Source: Leucobacter sp. L43 (lineage in GTDB: Bacteria > Actinomycetota > Actinomycetes > Actinomycetales > Microbacteriaceae). From it: DNA of 64,000 nt. The stretch is taken from contig NZ_JAENJG010000003.1 in NCBI RefSeq assembly GCF_016597785.1, forward strand, positions 1 to 64,000. Reading direction: 5' to 3'. The translations under genes and the position numbers were made by a program. Within the stretch, counting starts at the first letter, position 1. Each line of letters begins with the position of its first letter. The notes beneath the pieces were generated by a model. That model searched no databases and was not told the origin of the DNA. It was given only the letters and a program-made list of their open reading frames with translations. Positions 32,314 through 40,492 of this stretch are shown piece by piece.

Positions 32314-32802
32314 ATGGCTGATTCTTCGTTTGACGTGGTGAGCAAGATCGACTCGATGGAGGTCGAGAACGCGGTGAACCAGGCGCGCAAGGAGGTCGAG
32401 CAGCGCTACGACTTCAAGGGCGTCGGCGCCGACGTCTCGCTCTCCGGTGAGAAGGTGCAGATCAAGGCGAACACGGAAGAGCGCGCGAACGCCGTGCTCG
32501 ACGTGCTGCACTCGAAGTTCATCAAGCGCGGGCTCTCGTTGAAGGCGCTCGACACCGGTGAGCCCTACGCCAGCGGCAAGGAGTACCGCATCGACGCGCA
32601 GCTGAAGGAAGGCATCGATCAGGCCACCGCGAAGAAGCTCAACAAGCTGATCCGCGACGAGGGCCCGAAGGGCGTGAAGTCCCAGATCCAGGGCGACGAG
32701 TTGCGCGTCTCCTCCAAGAGCCGCGATGACCTGCAGGCGACGATGGCGCTGCTCAAGGGCGCTGACATCGACGTCGCTCTGCAGTTCGTGAATTACCGCT
32801 GA
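32314..32802 (+). CDS. YajQ-family nucleotide-binding protein
   Basis: A 162-residue protein matching the YajQ family, with N-terminal [20 protein letters not shown], the middle RYDFKG, and the C-terminal [17 protein letters not shown]. It has two ferredoxin-like domains, and members bind cyclic di-GMP or nucleic acid; the Xanthomonas relative acts with a LysR regulator. Its role in actinobacteria is unsettled. The ATG at 32314 lies 6 nt after a -10 box, so the mRNA is likely leaderless. Confidence 0.95.
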   Translation: MADSSFDVVSKIDSMEVENAVNQARKEVEQRYDFKGVGADVSLSGEKVQIKANTEERANAVLDVLHSKFIKRGLSLKALDTGEPYASGKEYRIDAQLKEGIDQATAKKLNKLIRDEGPKGVKSQIQGDELRVSSKSRDDLQATMALLKGADIDVALQFVNYR

Positions 32803-32830
32803 CCACTCGCGTCAACGGAGCGGTCGGCGC

Positions 32831-32836
32831 TACGGT
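32831..32836 (+). promoter_or_regulatory. -10 box TACGGT, leaderless lipoprotein start
   Basis: TACGGT is followed by 6 nt and the ATG at 32843. Confidence 0.55.
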
Positions 32837-32842
32837 GAGCGC

Positions 32843-33610
32843 ATGCGAACGATCCTCACCTGCGCTGCCGCGGTGCTGTGCAGTGCGATCCTGCTGACCG
32901 GGTGCGCGACCGAGCCCTCGACTGCGCCCGGAGCGACGAGCACTCCGTCGACGTCCGATCCCTCCGCCACTCCGACCGAGACATCGGAACCGGCGCCGAC
33001 TCCGGAGCCCACCACGCCGCCGGAGCCCACCCCGGAGCCGTGGGATCGCGCAGGTGACGCGGCCGGTCCCGTGAGCTTCGAGCTGCCCACCGGGTGGTCG
33101 TTGGTGCGCCTGCCCTCCGCCTATGACGAGATGGGGTTCTTCCAAGCGCAGATCGTGGACCCGGACGGTGCTGCACAGCTCTACTTCTCGAACCGGGTCA
33201 CCGGGCTGGGCGGTGCATGCACTCCGGAAATGGCCACCCTGCACATCGAGGAGCTCGACGCGGAGCCGGTCGAGATCGCGGGGTTCGTGCCCGAACCCAC
33301 CGATGAGGCAGGCGCGCCGACCACGGACGCGCGGTTCGTGTACCGGGTCTCGAACCTCGGAGACGGCGCCGTGGCCAGCCTGTCGCTCGCGAACTTCACC
33401 CCGCGCGACAGCTGCATGTATTACAACCGGCTGCTCGGCGGCACGGGGGCGACGCCGTCGAATTCCGTTGTCGCCGCCGACTGGATGCAGGTCGACAGCA
33501 CCTCGAGCGGGCGCGTATTCGCGAGTCGAGCGGAAGCCGAAGCCTTCATGCAGTCGGAAGAGTACGCGACGCTCAAGCGCATCCTCATGTCGATGCGGCT
33601 GCAGGCGTGA
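32843..33610 (+). CDS. Secreted lipoprotein of unknown function
   Basis: A 255-residue lipoprotein. The signal peptide ends in the lipobox LLTGC (about Cys21). A Pro/Thr/Ser/Glu-rich linker of about 50 residues (repeats of PTPEPT type) spans the wall. A globular domain of about 170 residues follows, beginning VSFELPTGWSLVRLP and containing conserved-looking VYRVSNLGDGAV and two Cys that may pair (GGACTP and DSCMYY). I do not recognise a named family. It has its own leaderless promoter, so it is not in an operon with yajQ. Confidence 0.8.
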   Translation: MRTILTCAAAVLCSAILLTGCATEPSTAPGATSTPSTSDPSATPTETSEPAPTPEPTTPPEPTPEPWDRAGDAAGPVSFELPTGWSLVRLPSAYDEMGFFQAQIVDPDGAAQLYFSNRVTGLGGACTPEMATLHIEELDAEPVEIAGFVPEPTDEAGAPTTDARFVYRVSNLGDGAVASLSLANFTPRDSCMYYNRLLGGTGATPSNSVVAADWMQVDSTSSGRVFASRAEAEAFMQSEEYATLKRILMSMRLQA

Positions 33611-33637
33611 ACCGGCGTCTCCTCGGAGCCGCATCGC

Positions 33638-33643
33638 TACACT
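33638..33643 (+). promoter_or_regulatory. -10 box TACACT, leaderless DUF3151 start
   Basis: TACACT is followed by 6 nt and the ATG at 33650. Confidence 0.55.
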
Positions 33644-33649
33644 GACAGG

Positions 33650-34066
33650 ATGATCGGCGCGAATCTGCTCGAACCAGAACCCACTCTCCTGGCTGCCGAC
33701 ACCGCGGTGTCGCAGGCGCTCGACTCGGAGCGCGACCTCGACGCCGTCGTGCGCGAGCACCCGGAGTCGCCGCTCGTCTGGGCGCTGCTCGCCGACGCAG
33801 CCGACGCCGAGGGGCGCGAGATCGAGGCGTACGCCTTCGCGCGCGTCGGCTATCACCGGGGCCTCGACGCGCTGCGCAAGGCCGGATGGCGCGGGGCGGG
33901 CCCCGTCCCGTGGTCGCACGAGCCCAATCGCGGGGTATTGCGCGCACTGTACGCGCTGCGACGCGCGGCCGAGCGCATCGGCGAGACGAGCGAGGTCGAG
34001 CGGCTCACGGAGTTCCTCGACGGCGCCGACCCGGCGGCGATCGCCGCGATCGAACGGGAGCGCTGA
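33650..34066 (+). CDS. DUF3151 protein
   Basis: A 138-residue soluble protein matching DUF3151, an actinobacterial family of unknown function. It is an all-helical TPR-like fold: [36 protein letters not shown] followed in two pieces by [12 protein letters not shown] and [19 protein letters not shown]3151 genes are often found near purA or fba in actinobacteria, and purA follows here. The ATG at 33650 lies 6 nt after a -10 box. No enzymatic motif is visible. Confidence 0.9.
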   Translation: MIGANLLEPEPTLLAADTAVSQALDSERDLDAVVREHPESPLVWALLADAADAEGREIEAYAFARVGYHRGLDALRKAGWRGAGPVPWSHEPNRGVLRALYALRRAAERIGETSEVERLTEFLDGADPAAIAAIERER

Positions 34067-34129
34067 CCGTTCCGCCCCGGCGATCCGTCGCCGGACGGCG
34101 GGCTCCGCCGGGAGACGGCGGCCCTTCGC

Positions 34130-34135
34130 TAGACT
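34130..34135 (+). promoter_or_regulatory. purA promoter -10 box
   Basis: TAGACTGGGC, the same string as at the glyS promoter, lies 37 nt before the purA start codon. The leader carries GAAGGAAGGGG as ribosome binding site. Confidence 0.55.
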
Positions 34136-34172
34136 GGGCCGGTACGTGCCGTTGCCGAAGGAAGGGGCTGAA

Positions 34173-35459
34173 ATGCCCGCAGTGCTCATCACCGGTGCCC
34201 AGTGGGGCGACGAGGGGAAGGGTCGGGCCACCGACCTCCTCGGCAGCCGCGTCGACTACGTCGTCAAGTTCAACGGCGGCAACAACGCCGGCCACACCGT
34301 CGTCGTCGGGGCGGAGAAGTACGCGCTCCACCTGCTCCCGTCAGGGATTCTGACCCCCGGCGTGACCCCGGTGATCTCGAACGGCGTCGTCGTCGACCTC
34401 GAAGTGCTCCGCGGTGAACTCGAAGCGCTCGGCGGCCGCGGCGTCGATGTCTCGCGGCTCAAGGTCAGCGCGAACGCCCACGTCATCACGGCGTACCACC
34501 GCACGCTCGACAAGGTGACGGAGCGCTTCCTCGGAAAGCGTCAGATCGGCACGACGGGTCGCGGCATCGGTCCCGCGTACGCCGACAAGATCAACCGCGT
34601 CGGCATCCGCATCCAAGACATCTTCGACGAGGGCATTCTGCGGCAGAAGGTCGAGGCCGCGCTCGAGTTCAAGAACCAGGTGCTCGTCAAGATCTACAAC
34701 CGCCGCGCCATCTCCGCCGACGAGGTCGTCGAAGACCTGCTCAGCTATCGCGAGATGCTCGAGCCGATGGTGTGCGACACGGCGCTGCTGCTGCACGAGG
34801 CGATGCAGGACGACAAGACGGTGCTGTTCGAAGCCGGACAGGCGACCATGCTCGACATCGACCACGGCACCTACCCGTTCGTCACCTCCTCGAATGCGAC
34901 GGCCGGCGGCGCGAGCACCGGTTCGGGGCTGCCGCCGCACGCGCTCGACCGCGTGATCTCCGTCGTCAAGGCGTACACCACGCGCGTGGGCGCCGGACCC
35001 TTCCCGACCGAACTGTTCGACGAGTCCGGCGACTACCTGCGCAAGCAGGGGTTTGAGTTCGGCACCACCACTGGGCGGCCGCGCCGCTGCGGCTGGTACG
35101 ACGCGCCCATGGCTCGCTATGCCGCACGCATCAACGGCGTCACCGACTTCGTGCTGACGAAGCTCGACGTGCTCTCCGGCCTCAAGACGATCCCGGTCTG
35201 CGTGGCCTACGACGTCAACGGCGTGCGGCACGACGAGATGCCGGTGAACCAGAGCGACTTCCACCACGCGAAGCCCGTGTACGAGGAGTTCCCGGGCTGG
35301 AACGAGGACATCTCGGGCGCCCGTCGCTTCGAGGATCTGCCGAAGAACGCCCAGGACTACATCATCGCGCTCGAGGGCATGAGCGGATCGCGCATCTCGG
35401 CCGTCGGCGTCGGCCCCGAGCGCGAGCAGGTCGTGGTGCTGCACGACCTCCTCGGATAG
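34173..35459 (+). CDS. purA: Adenylosuccinate synthase
   Basis: A 428-residue enzyme joining IMP and aspartate with GTP to make adenylosuccinate, the first step to AMP. The N-terminal P-loop is [10 protein letters not shown] with catalytic Asp13; the second catalytic His is in NAGHT. Further signatures are [11 protein letters not shown], the GTP/aspartate region [17 protein letters not shown], and [11 protein letters not shown]. The length is normal. The ATG at 34173 has a strong purine-rich ribosome binding site. The chorismate mutase gene starts 12 nt after its stop. Confidence 0.98.
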   Translation: MPAVLITGAQWGDEGKGRATDLLGSRVDYVVKFNGGNNAGHTVVVGAEKYALHLLPSGILTPGVTPVISNGVVVDLEVLRGELEALGGRGVDVSRLKVSANAHVITAYHRTLDKVTERFLGKRQIGTTGRGIGPAYADKINRVGIRIQDIFDEGILRQKVEAALEFKNQVLVKIYNRRAISADEVVEDLLSYREMLEPMVCDTALLLHEAMQDDKTVLFEAGQATMLDIDHGTYPFVTSSNATAGGASTGSGLPPHALDRVISVVKAYTTRVGAGPFPTELFDESGDYLRKQGFEFGTTTGRPRRCGWYDAPMARYAARINGVTDFVLTKLDVLSGLKTIPVCVAYDVNGVRHDEMPVNQSDFHHAKPVYEEFPGWNEDISGARRFEDLPKNAQDYIIALEGMSGSRISAVGVGPEREQVVVLHDLLG

Positions 35460-35471
35460 GCGGAGGACCGC

Positions 35472-35774
35472 GTGAGCGAGCCGACCCCCCTCGAACGCCT
35501 CGAACGGCTGCGATCGAGCATCGACAACATCGATGCGGCGCTGGTGCACATGCTCGCCGAACGATTCCGCTGCACGCAGGAGGTCGGGCAGTTGAAGGCG
35601 GAGCACGACATGCCGGCCGCCGATCCCTCGCGGGAATCGCGTCAGATCGACCGACTCAAAGGGCTCGCCGTCGACGCGCACCTCGACCCGGAGTTCGCCG
35701 AGAAGTGGTTCAACTTCGTCGTCGCCGAGGTGATTCAGCACCACACGCAGATCGCCGACGAGCACAACGCGTAA
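35472..35774 (+). CDS. Chorismate mutase (AroQ type)
   Basis: A 100-residue all-helical protein of the AroQ family converting chorismate to prephenate for Phe/Tyr synthesis. The first helix carries LRSSIDNIDAALVHMLAERF, with the active-site Arg and the Asp/Asn pattern; the second segment has the Lys in GQLKAEHDMP and the Arg/Glu pair in RESRQIDRL. It is the stand-alone short form; in actinobacteria such proteins are often activated by DAHP synthase. The GTG at 35472 follows GGAGGACC. It is co-transcribed with purA. A 20-bp stem-loop follows. Confidence 0.9.
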   Translation: MSEPTPLERLERLRSSIDNIDAALVHMLAERFRCTQEVGQLKAEHDMPAADPSRESRQIDRLKGLAVDAHLDPEFAEKWFNFVVAEVIQHHTQIADEHNA

Positions 35775-35787
35775 GTCGGCCCCGACG

Positions 35788-35835
35788 CAGTGATGCGCGG
35801 TGCACGTCGATGAGAACGTGCACCGCGCATCACTG
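35788..35835. terminator. Bidirectional 20-bp stem-loop terminator
   Basis: The arms 35788-35807 and 35816-35835 pair perfectly with an 8-nt loop. It lies between the convergent chorismate mutase and formaldehyde dehydrogenase genes. There is no T-run. Confidence 0.75.
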
Positions 35836-35848
35836 ACGCCGCTCGGGG

Positions 35849-37060
35849 CTACGACACCATGCCGTGCGGATCGATCACGAACTTCTGCGCGGCGCCCGCG
35901 TCGAACTGGGCATAGCCCTCGGCAGCCTGATCGAGGCTGATGGTCGTCGCTCCGACCGCCTGGGCGATGTGCGCGCGGTCGGCGAGGATCAAGTTCATCA
36001 ACTGCCGGTTGTACTTCTTCACCGGGCACTGGCCCGTCACGAGGCGGTGCGACTTCGCCCAGCCGAGGCCGAGGCGCACGCCGATCTGCCCGTGCTTCGC
36101 CGCCTCGTCGACGGCTCCGGGGTCGCCCGTGACGTAGAGCCCCGGAATGCCGAGCGATGCGCCGGCCCTGGCGACGCTCATGACGTCGTTGAGCACAGTC
36201 GCCGGAGCCTCTGCCGCATCATGACCGTGCCCTCGCGCCTCGAACCCGACGGCGTCGACGGCGGCGTCCACCTCGGGCTCGCCCACGATGTCGGCGATGA
36301 TGTCGGCGAGTGCGTCGCCCTTCGAGAGGTCTGCCGCGGCGCAGCCGAAGCTCTCGGCCTGCCGCAGGCGGTCGGCGTTCATGTCGCCGACGATGACCGT
36401 CGCGGCGCCGAGCAGTTGCGCGGAGTACGCCGCTGCGAGGCCGACCGGCCCGGCACCCGCCACGTAGACGGTCGATCCGGTGGTGACGCCAGCCGAGACC
36501 GCGCCGTGGTACCCGGTCGGGAAGATGTCGGAGAGCATCGTGAGGTCGAGGATCTTCTCCAGAGCCTCATCGCGGTCGGGGAACTTCAGAAGATTGAAGT
36601 CGGCGTAAGGGATCATGACGTACTCGGCCTGACCGCCGAGCCAGCCGCCCATGTCGACGTACCCGTAGGCTGCGCCCGCACGCGCGGGGTTCACGTTCAG
36701 GCAGATCCCGGTCTGGCCCTCGTTGCACATGCGACAGCGGCCGCAGGCGATGTTGAACGGCACGGAGCAGATGTCGCCGACGCTGTGGAAGAGCACGTCG
36801 TCGCCGACCTCGACGACCTCGCCCGTGATCTCGTGCCCGAGCGTCTGGCCGACGGGCGCCGTGGTGCGGCCGCGCACCATGTGCTGATCGCTCCCGCAGA
36901 TGTTGGTCGTGACGAGCTTGAGAATCACGGCGTGCGGGGCGGATCGCTTGATCCCGAGCCCCTCAGCGACTTCTTGCGGCAGCTCCAGCGTCGGGTAGTC
37001 GAAGTTCTCGACCGCCACTTCGCCCGGGCCCTTGTAGACGACGATCCTGTTGCCTGACAT
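35849..37060 (-). CDS. fdhA: Glutathione-independent formaldehyde dehydrogenase
   Basis: A 403-residue zinc-dependent medium-chain dehydrogenase of the Pseudomonas formaldehyde dismutase/dehydrogenase type. The catalytic zinc residues lie in ICGSDQHMVRGR and GHEITGEVVE. The structural zinc site is CGRCRMCNEGQTGIC. The NAD-binding motif is GAGPVGLAAAYSAQLLGA. The insertions around GGWLGGQAEYVMIPYADF are typical of this subgroup. It oxidises formaldehyde to formate without a thiol cofactor. The ATG at 37060 has GGAG. It is divergent from an AraC-type regulator, which may control it. Confidence 0.9.
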   Translation of the reverse strand: MSGNRIVVYKGPGEVAVENFDYPTLELPQEVAEGLGIKRSAPHAVILKLVTTNICGSDQHMVRGRTTAPVGQTLGHEITGEVVEVGDDVLFHSVGDICSVPFNIACGRCRMCNEGQTGICLNVNPARAGAAYGYVDMGGWLGGQAEYVMIPYADFNLLKFPDRDEALEKILDLTMLSDIFPTGYHGAVSAGVTTGSTVYVAGAGPVGLAAAYSAQLLGAATVIVGDMNADRLRQAESFGCAAADLSKGDALADIIADIVGEPEVDAAVDAVGFEARGHGHDAAEAPATVLNDVMSVARAGASLGIPGLYVTGDPGAVDEAAKHGQIGVRLGLGWAKSHRLVTGQCPVKKYNRQLMNLILADRAHIAQAVGATTISLDQAAEGYAQFDAGAAQKFVIDPHGMVS

Positions 37061-37264
37061 GGAGACTCCATTCTGACGAGGCGCTGCGTTGCGCCGCTGC
37101 GTACCGTGTAGCATCACCGGTAACACCACGGTATGGCACCGAATGCCCGTCGGCATGTGCCGCCTCTGCAGGAGCATTGGCAGTATCTGCGCGAGTGAGC
37201 GGCGCTGATCGGGTGCGTGATGGCGGATTGCAGCAAAGCAGTGTCGAAGCGCCGGGGGATGCCA

Positions 37265-38206
37265 ATGGAGCCGATGAGCGTGCACGGGATCGAAGCGTGG
37301 CAGCGTCTGGCCAGTCGCATGTTCGTCCCGCTCCGCTGCCGTGCGGATGGGTCCCGTTTCTCGGCCCGGATCGCCCAGCGCCGCATCTCTCCGTCGATGT
37401 GGGTGAGTCGCGTGGCGTTCGACGCGCACGAGGCCGAGCGTCCGCGCGCCCTCGTCGACGCCGACGCCACCGATCACCTGCTCGTGATGATGCAGCTGCG
37501 CGGATCCTGGACGCTGACGCAGCGCGGCCGCGGCGCGCGGCTCGGCGCCGGTGCGCTGGCGTTCGTCGATGCCGGGGAGCCGTATCGCATGTCGGTGCCG
37601 ACGCAGGGGCAGGATCTCATCGTGCTGCAGCTGACCCGGGAGTCGCTGGGGCTTTCCGACCGCGCGATCGGCAGTTCGGTCGCGCGGTTGATGGAGTCTT
37701 CGGTACCGGGCCAGGCGGCGCTGCGCGCGCTGCTGTTCAGCCTGCAATCGCGGCAGCTCTCGCTCGACGCCCACTCGGGGGCGGGTATCGCGCGGGCCGT
37801 GAGCGACACGCTCGCTGTCGTGATGCGAGCCCTCGCGCAGGAGGGGGCGCCCGATGAGGATCGCCGGGCGCGCCTCGCGGTGCTGCAGCGCTGGCTGCGA
37901 GAGCACTGCGGTGATCCCGGTGTCACCGTCGACCGCCTGGCGGCGCATCACTTCCTCTCGGTGCGTCAGGTGCACGCGCTCTTCGCCGAAGCGGAGGACT
38001 CGCCGGCGGCGTACCTGCGGCGCGTTCGCTTGAGTCGTGCGACGGAGCTGCTCGATGAGCGGGTTCGCAGCGGCATGACGGTGCGCGCGATCGCCGGAGA
38101 ATCGGGGTACTCCGACTCCGCGACGTTCATCCGGGCGTTCACGCGCAGCTACGGCTGCTCGCCGACGCAGTGGCGCCGCGGCGTGGCGGGCGAGTCGCAC
38201 AAATAG
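37265..38206 (+). CDS. AraC-family transcriptional regulator
   Basis: About 313 residues. The N-terminal part (to about 190) is an AraC-binding-like sensor domain with LLVMMQLRGSWTL and LGAGALAFVDAGEPYRM. The C-terminal pair of helix-turn-helix motifs covers about 215-310 (VTVDRLAAHHFLSVRQVHAL, AGESGYSDSATFIRAFTRSY). The start is uncertain: ATGs at 37220, 37259, 37265 and 37274 are all in frame, none with a convincing ribosome binding site. It is divergent from fdhA across a gap of about 200 bp, which makes formaldehyde or alcohol metabolism its likely target. Confidence 0.88.
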   Translation: MEPMSVHGIEAWQRLASRMFVPLRCRADGSRFSARIAQRRISPSMWVSRVAFDAHEAERPRALVDADATDHLLVMMQLRGSWTLTQRGRGARLGAGALAFVDAGEPYRMSVPTQGQDLIVLQLTRESLGLSDRAIGSSVARLMESSVPGQAALRALLFSLQSRQLSLDAHSGAGIARAVSDTLAVVMRALAQEGAPDEDRRARLAVLQRWLREHCGDPGVTVDRLAAHHFLSVRQVHALFAEAEDSPAAYLRRVRLSRATELLDERVRSGMTVRAIAGESGYSDSATFIRAFTRSYGCSPTQWRRGVAGESHK

Positions 38207-38260
38207 CCATCGGCTGGCGATTCACTTGCAATCCATTCGAACATATGTTCGAATACTCGC

Positions 38261-39310
38261 ATGAGGTGGAGTGGGCAATCGGTTGCGGCACCCGAGGATG
38301 GGGCGCTGGCCGGTCTGTCGATGTCTCAGGTGGCCGCAGTCCCCGGGCACCTCCGCACCGTGCGATCACCGGAATACGCTGGCATGGCGTTCCACGAAGT
38401 GCTCGCGAAGAGCGCGCTGAATCGTGTGCCGGGCGAATCGTCGATGCCGTTCTCCTGGACCATCAACCCGTACCGGGGGTGCTCGCACGCGTGCGTGTAC
38501 TGCTTCGCCCGCGGCTCGCATCGGTATCTCGATTTCGACACCGGCAAAGACTTCGACGCGCAGATCGTCGTGAAGGTGAACGTGGCCGAGGTGCTGGGCC
38601 GCGAGCTGGCGAGGCCCGGATGGGGGCGCGAGTGCGTCGCGCTCGGCACCAACACCGACCCGTACCAGCGGGCCGAGGGGCGGTACCGTCTCATGCCCGG
38701 CATCATCTCGGCGCTCGCCGCGAGTGGCACGCCCATGTCGATCCTGACGAAGGGCACGTTGCTTCGGCGGGACCTGCCGATGCTGGTCGACGCCAGTGAA
38801 CGGGTGCCCGTCGAGCTGGCGATGTCGATCGCCGTCGGCGACCACGAACTGCAGCAGTCGATCGAGCCGGGCACTCCGACCACTCGCGCGCGGCTCGACA
38901 CAATCGCGGCCGCCCGGGACGCGGGCCTCGCGGCCGACGTCTTCATCATGCCCGTGCTCCCCGGTCTGACGGATGGACCGGACGAGCTCGAGCGCTTGAT
39001 CAGAGACATTCGCGATGCCGGGGCGCGATCCGTCGTCTACGGAGCACTGCACTTGAGATCGCACGTGAAGCCGTGGTTTCTCGAATGGCTCGAACGGGAG
39101 CACCGTGAGCTGCTGCCGCTCTACCGATCGTTGTACCCGGGCGCATCGAGCCGGGCGCCGCAGGCGTACCGCGTGGAACTCGCCGCACGCATCAGGCCGC
39201 TCATCTCGAGATACGGCCTCGAGCGCACGGGCACTTCGCGCACGCGCACGCTCGCGCAGAACGCGGCGGCGGAGGCGACCCCCGGCGTGCCCGCGCCCAC
39301 ACTCTTCTAA
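38261..39310 (+). CDS. Rv2578c-family radical SAM protein
   Basis: A 349-residue radical SAM protein. The cluster motif CxxxCxxC is Cys74, Cys78 and Cys81 (RGCSHACVYCFARG), which distinguishes it from other SAM families only by context. Further segments are LGTNTDPYQRAEGRYRL, GTPMSILTKGTLL and VFIMPVLPGLTD. The N-terminus MRWSGQ is typical for actinobacterial orthologues of M. tuberculosis Rv2578c and supports the ATG at 38261. No substrate is known. It is convergent with the next gene; the two stop codons interlock over 4 bp. Confidence 0.9.
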   Translation: MRWSGQSVAAPEDGALAGLSMSQVAAVPGHLRTVRSPEYAGMAFHEVLAKSALNRVPGESSMPFSWTINPYRGCSHACVYCFARGSHRYLDFDTGKDFDAQIVVKVNVAEVLGRELARPGWGRECVALGTNTDPYQRAEGRYRLMPGIISALAASGTPMSILTKGTLLRRDLPMLVDASERVPVELAMSIAVGDHELQQSIEPGTPTTRARLDTIAAARDAGLAADVFIMPVLPGLTDGPDELERLIRDIRDAGARSVVYGALHLRSHVKPWFLEWLEREHRELLPLYRSLYPGASSRAPQAYRVELAARIRPLISRYGLERTGTSRTRTLAQNAAAEATPGVPAPTLF

Positions 39311-40254
39311 CGCTGCGCATCGGGCGCGGCGGCGGCGCGAGCCGCCGCGATCGCGTCGAGCACGCGTCGACGCAGCGCATCGCCGCGTTCGGCGAAGCCG
39401 CGCTGGAGGTGCGCGTACTCGCGCTTCCCAGCTGCGGTTTCGATCGCCACCGCGGCGAGCGGCCGTCCGTCGATGCCCGCGTACGCGCTCACATCGTAGG
39501 GGGAGGCTCGCATGTCGACTTCGCGTATATCGCGGGCCAGCACGAAGGCGTCGAGCAGGACCTCGCCGGGGACGATGGGCCCGAGCTTCGCCGTCCACTT
39601 GTACACGTCCATGCCGGCGTGCAGGCAGCCTGACTGCTCGGTCTCCGGCTGCGTCTCGCGCGTCGGGCGCATCGTGTTGAGCGGCGCCGCATCGGGGGTG
39701 AAGAAGCGGTACGCGTCGAAATGGGAGCACCCGATCGGGTGCGTCTCGACGACGTGGTCGGTCGCCGCGTGCCCGATGCGGAGGGGGAGCGAGGTGTGGC
39801 GCAGTTGCTCTGGCGACATGCGGTAGACCATCGCCCACTCGTGCAAGCCGAAGCATCCGAAGCGCGGCGGCCGGGAGAGCGTCTCGCTCAGCAGCCGCTC
39901 CACGTAATCGACCGTGCCGCCGCGGCGCGCGAAGAACGCACCCACATCAACCTCGGCAGCGCTGACGCGACGGTCGGCGTTGCCAGCACTGATCGGATCC
40001 GTGCCGACCGCGCGGTAGTACTTCCACGTGGCGCGATCGTGCGCCTCAGCGAGCCGCACCCCGGCGCCGGGATGCCACTTCGCGAGCTCGGACGGCTTCA
40101 CGGAGTAGTAGGTCCAGAGGAAATCCTCGACCGGGTGACGCTCGTGCCGGAGCCGGCGGTCGAGGTGTGCGGCGGTGAGTGCGCGGGCCCGGCTCGCATG
40201 GGATGCCGCACGTGCACACCACTCGGATGACGCGAGAACAACGGGAGCCGGCAC
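39307..40254 (-). CDS. Putative 3-methyladenine DNA glycosylase (actinobacterial type)
   Basis: A 315-residue soluble protein. Orthologues in actinobacteria are usually annotated as 3-methyladenine DNA glycosylase. It starts VVLASSEWCARAASHASRA and includes HPVEDFLWTYYSVKPSEL and CLHAGMDVYKWTAKLGPI. I cannot point to a helix-hairpin-helix motif, so the enzymatic label rests on recalled similarity. The GTG at 40254 lies 6 nt after TACACT, so it is likely leaderless. Its stop codon overlaps the stop of the radical SAM gene on the opposite strand. Confidence 0.65.
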   Translation of the reverse strand: MPAPVVLASSEWCARAASHASRARALTAAHLDRRLRHERHPVEDFLWTYYSVKPSELAKWHPGAGVRLAEAHDRATWKYYRAVGTDPISAGNADRRVSAAEVDVGAFFARRGGTVDYVERLLSETLSRPPRFGCFGLHEWAMVYRMSPEQLRHTSLPLRIGHAATDHVVETHPIGCSHFDAYRFFTPDAAPLNTMRPTRETQPETEQSGCLHAGMDVYKWTAKLGPIVPGEVLLDAFVLARDIREVDMRASPYDVSAYAGIDGRPLAAVAIETAAGKREYAHLQRGFAERGDALRRRVLDAIAAARAAAAPDAQR

Positions 40255-40260
40255 CCAGCG

Positions 40261-40266
40261 AGTGTA
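40261..40266 (-). promoter_or_regulatory. -10 box TACACT, leaderless glycosylase start
   Basis: On the minus strand TACACT is followed by 6 nt and the GTG at 40254. Confidence 0.6.
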
Positions 40267-40492
40267 GCGCTCGGAACCCGCACGCGGCGTTGCAGCGCGC
40301 AGGGGTGAAAAAGGGGGTGAAGTTCTGCTGAAGTCGCTGGTTGCCGGCGCCGCAGCTGTTTAGCTTGACGAGTTTGTGGTGGGGAGCGCTCTGCGCCTGC
40401 ACCACCGGTCGACGCGAACGGTGCACCGGGCGTCGAAGCGAACTTCGTTGGGGTGGCGCGCAGACGTGCGCGCAAAAAGAAAAGTGGACGAC
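40267..40492. other. Upstream region of the giant DUF11 gene
   Basis: There is no gene in this divergent gap. It has TTGCCG at 40341 and TTGACG at 40365 as possible -35 elements, but no good -10 follows either at 16-18 nt. The last 30 nt before the giant gene are A-rich (AAAAAGAAAAG). A long leader is possible. No riboswitch-like fold is evident. Confidence 0.3.

Noticed and set aside
37061..38200. N-terminal extension of the formaldehyde dehydrogenase by about 380 codons
   Set aside because: The frame is the antisense shadow of the AraC gene. The ATG at 37060 has a ribosome binding site and starts exactly at the family N-terminus.
40376..40492. Longer N-terminus for the giant protein starting with GTG at 40376
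   Set aside because: It would bury the signal peptide behind 39 extra Arg-rich residues. The ATG at 40493 places a standard signal peptide at the N-terminus.
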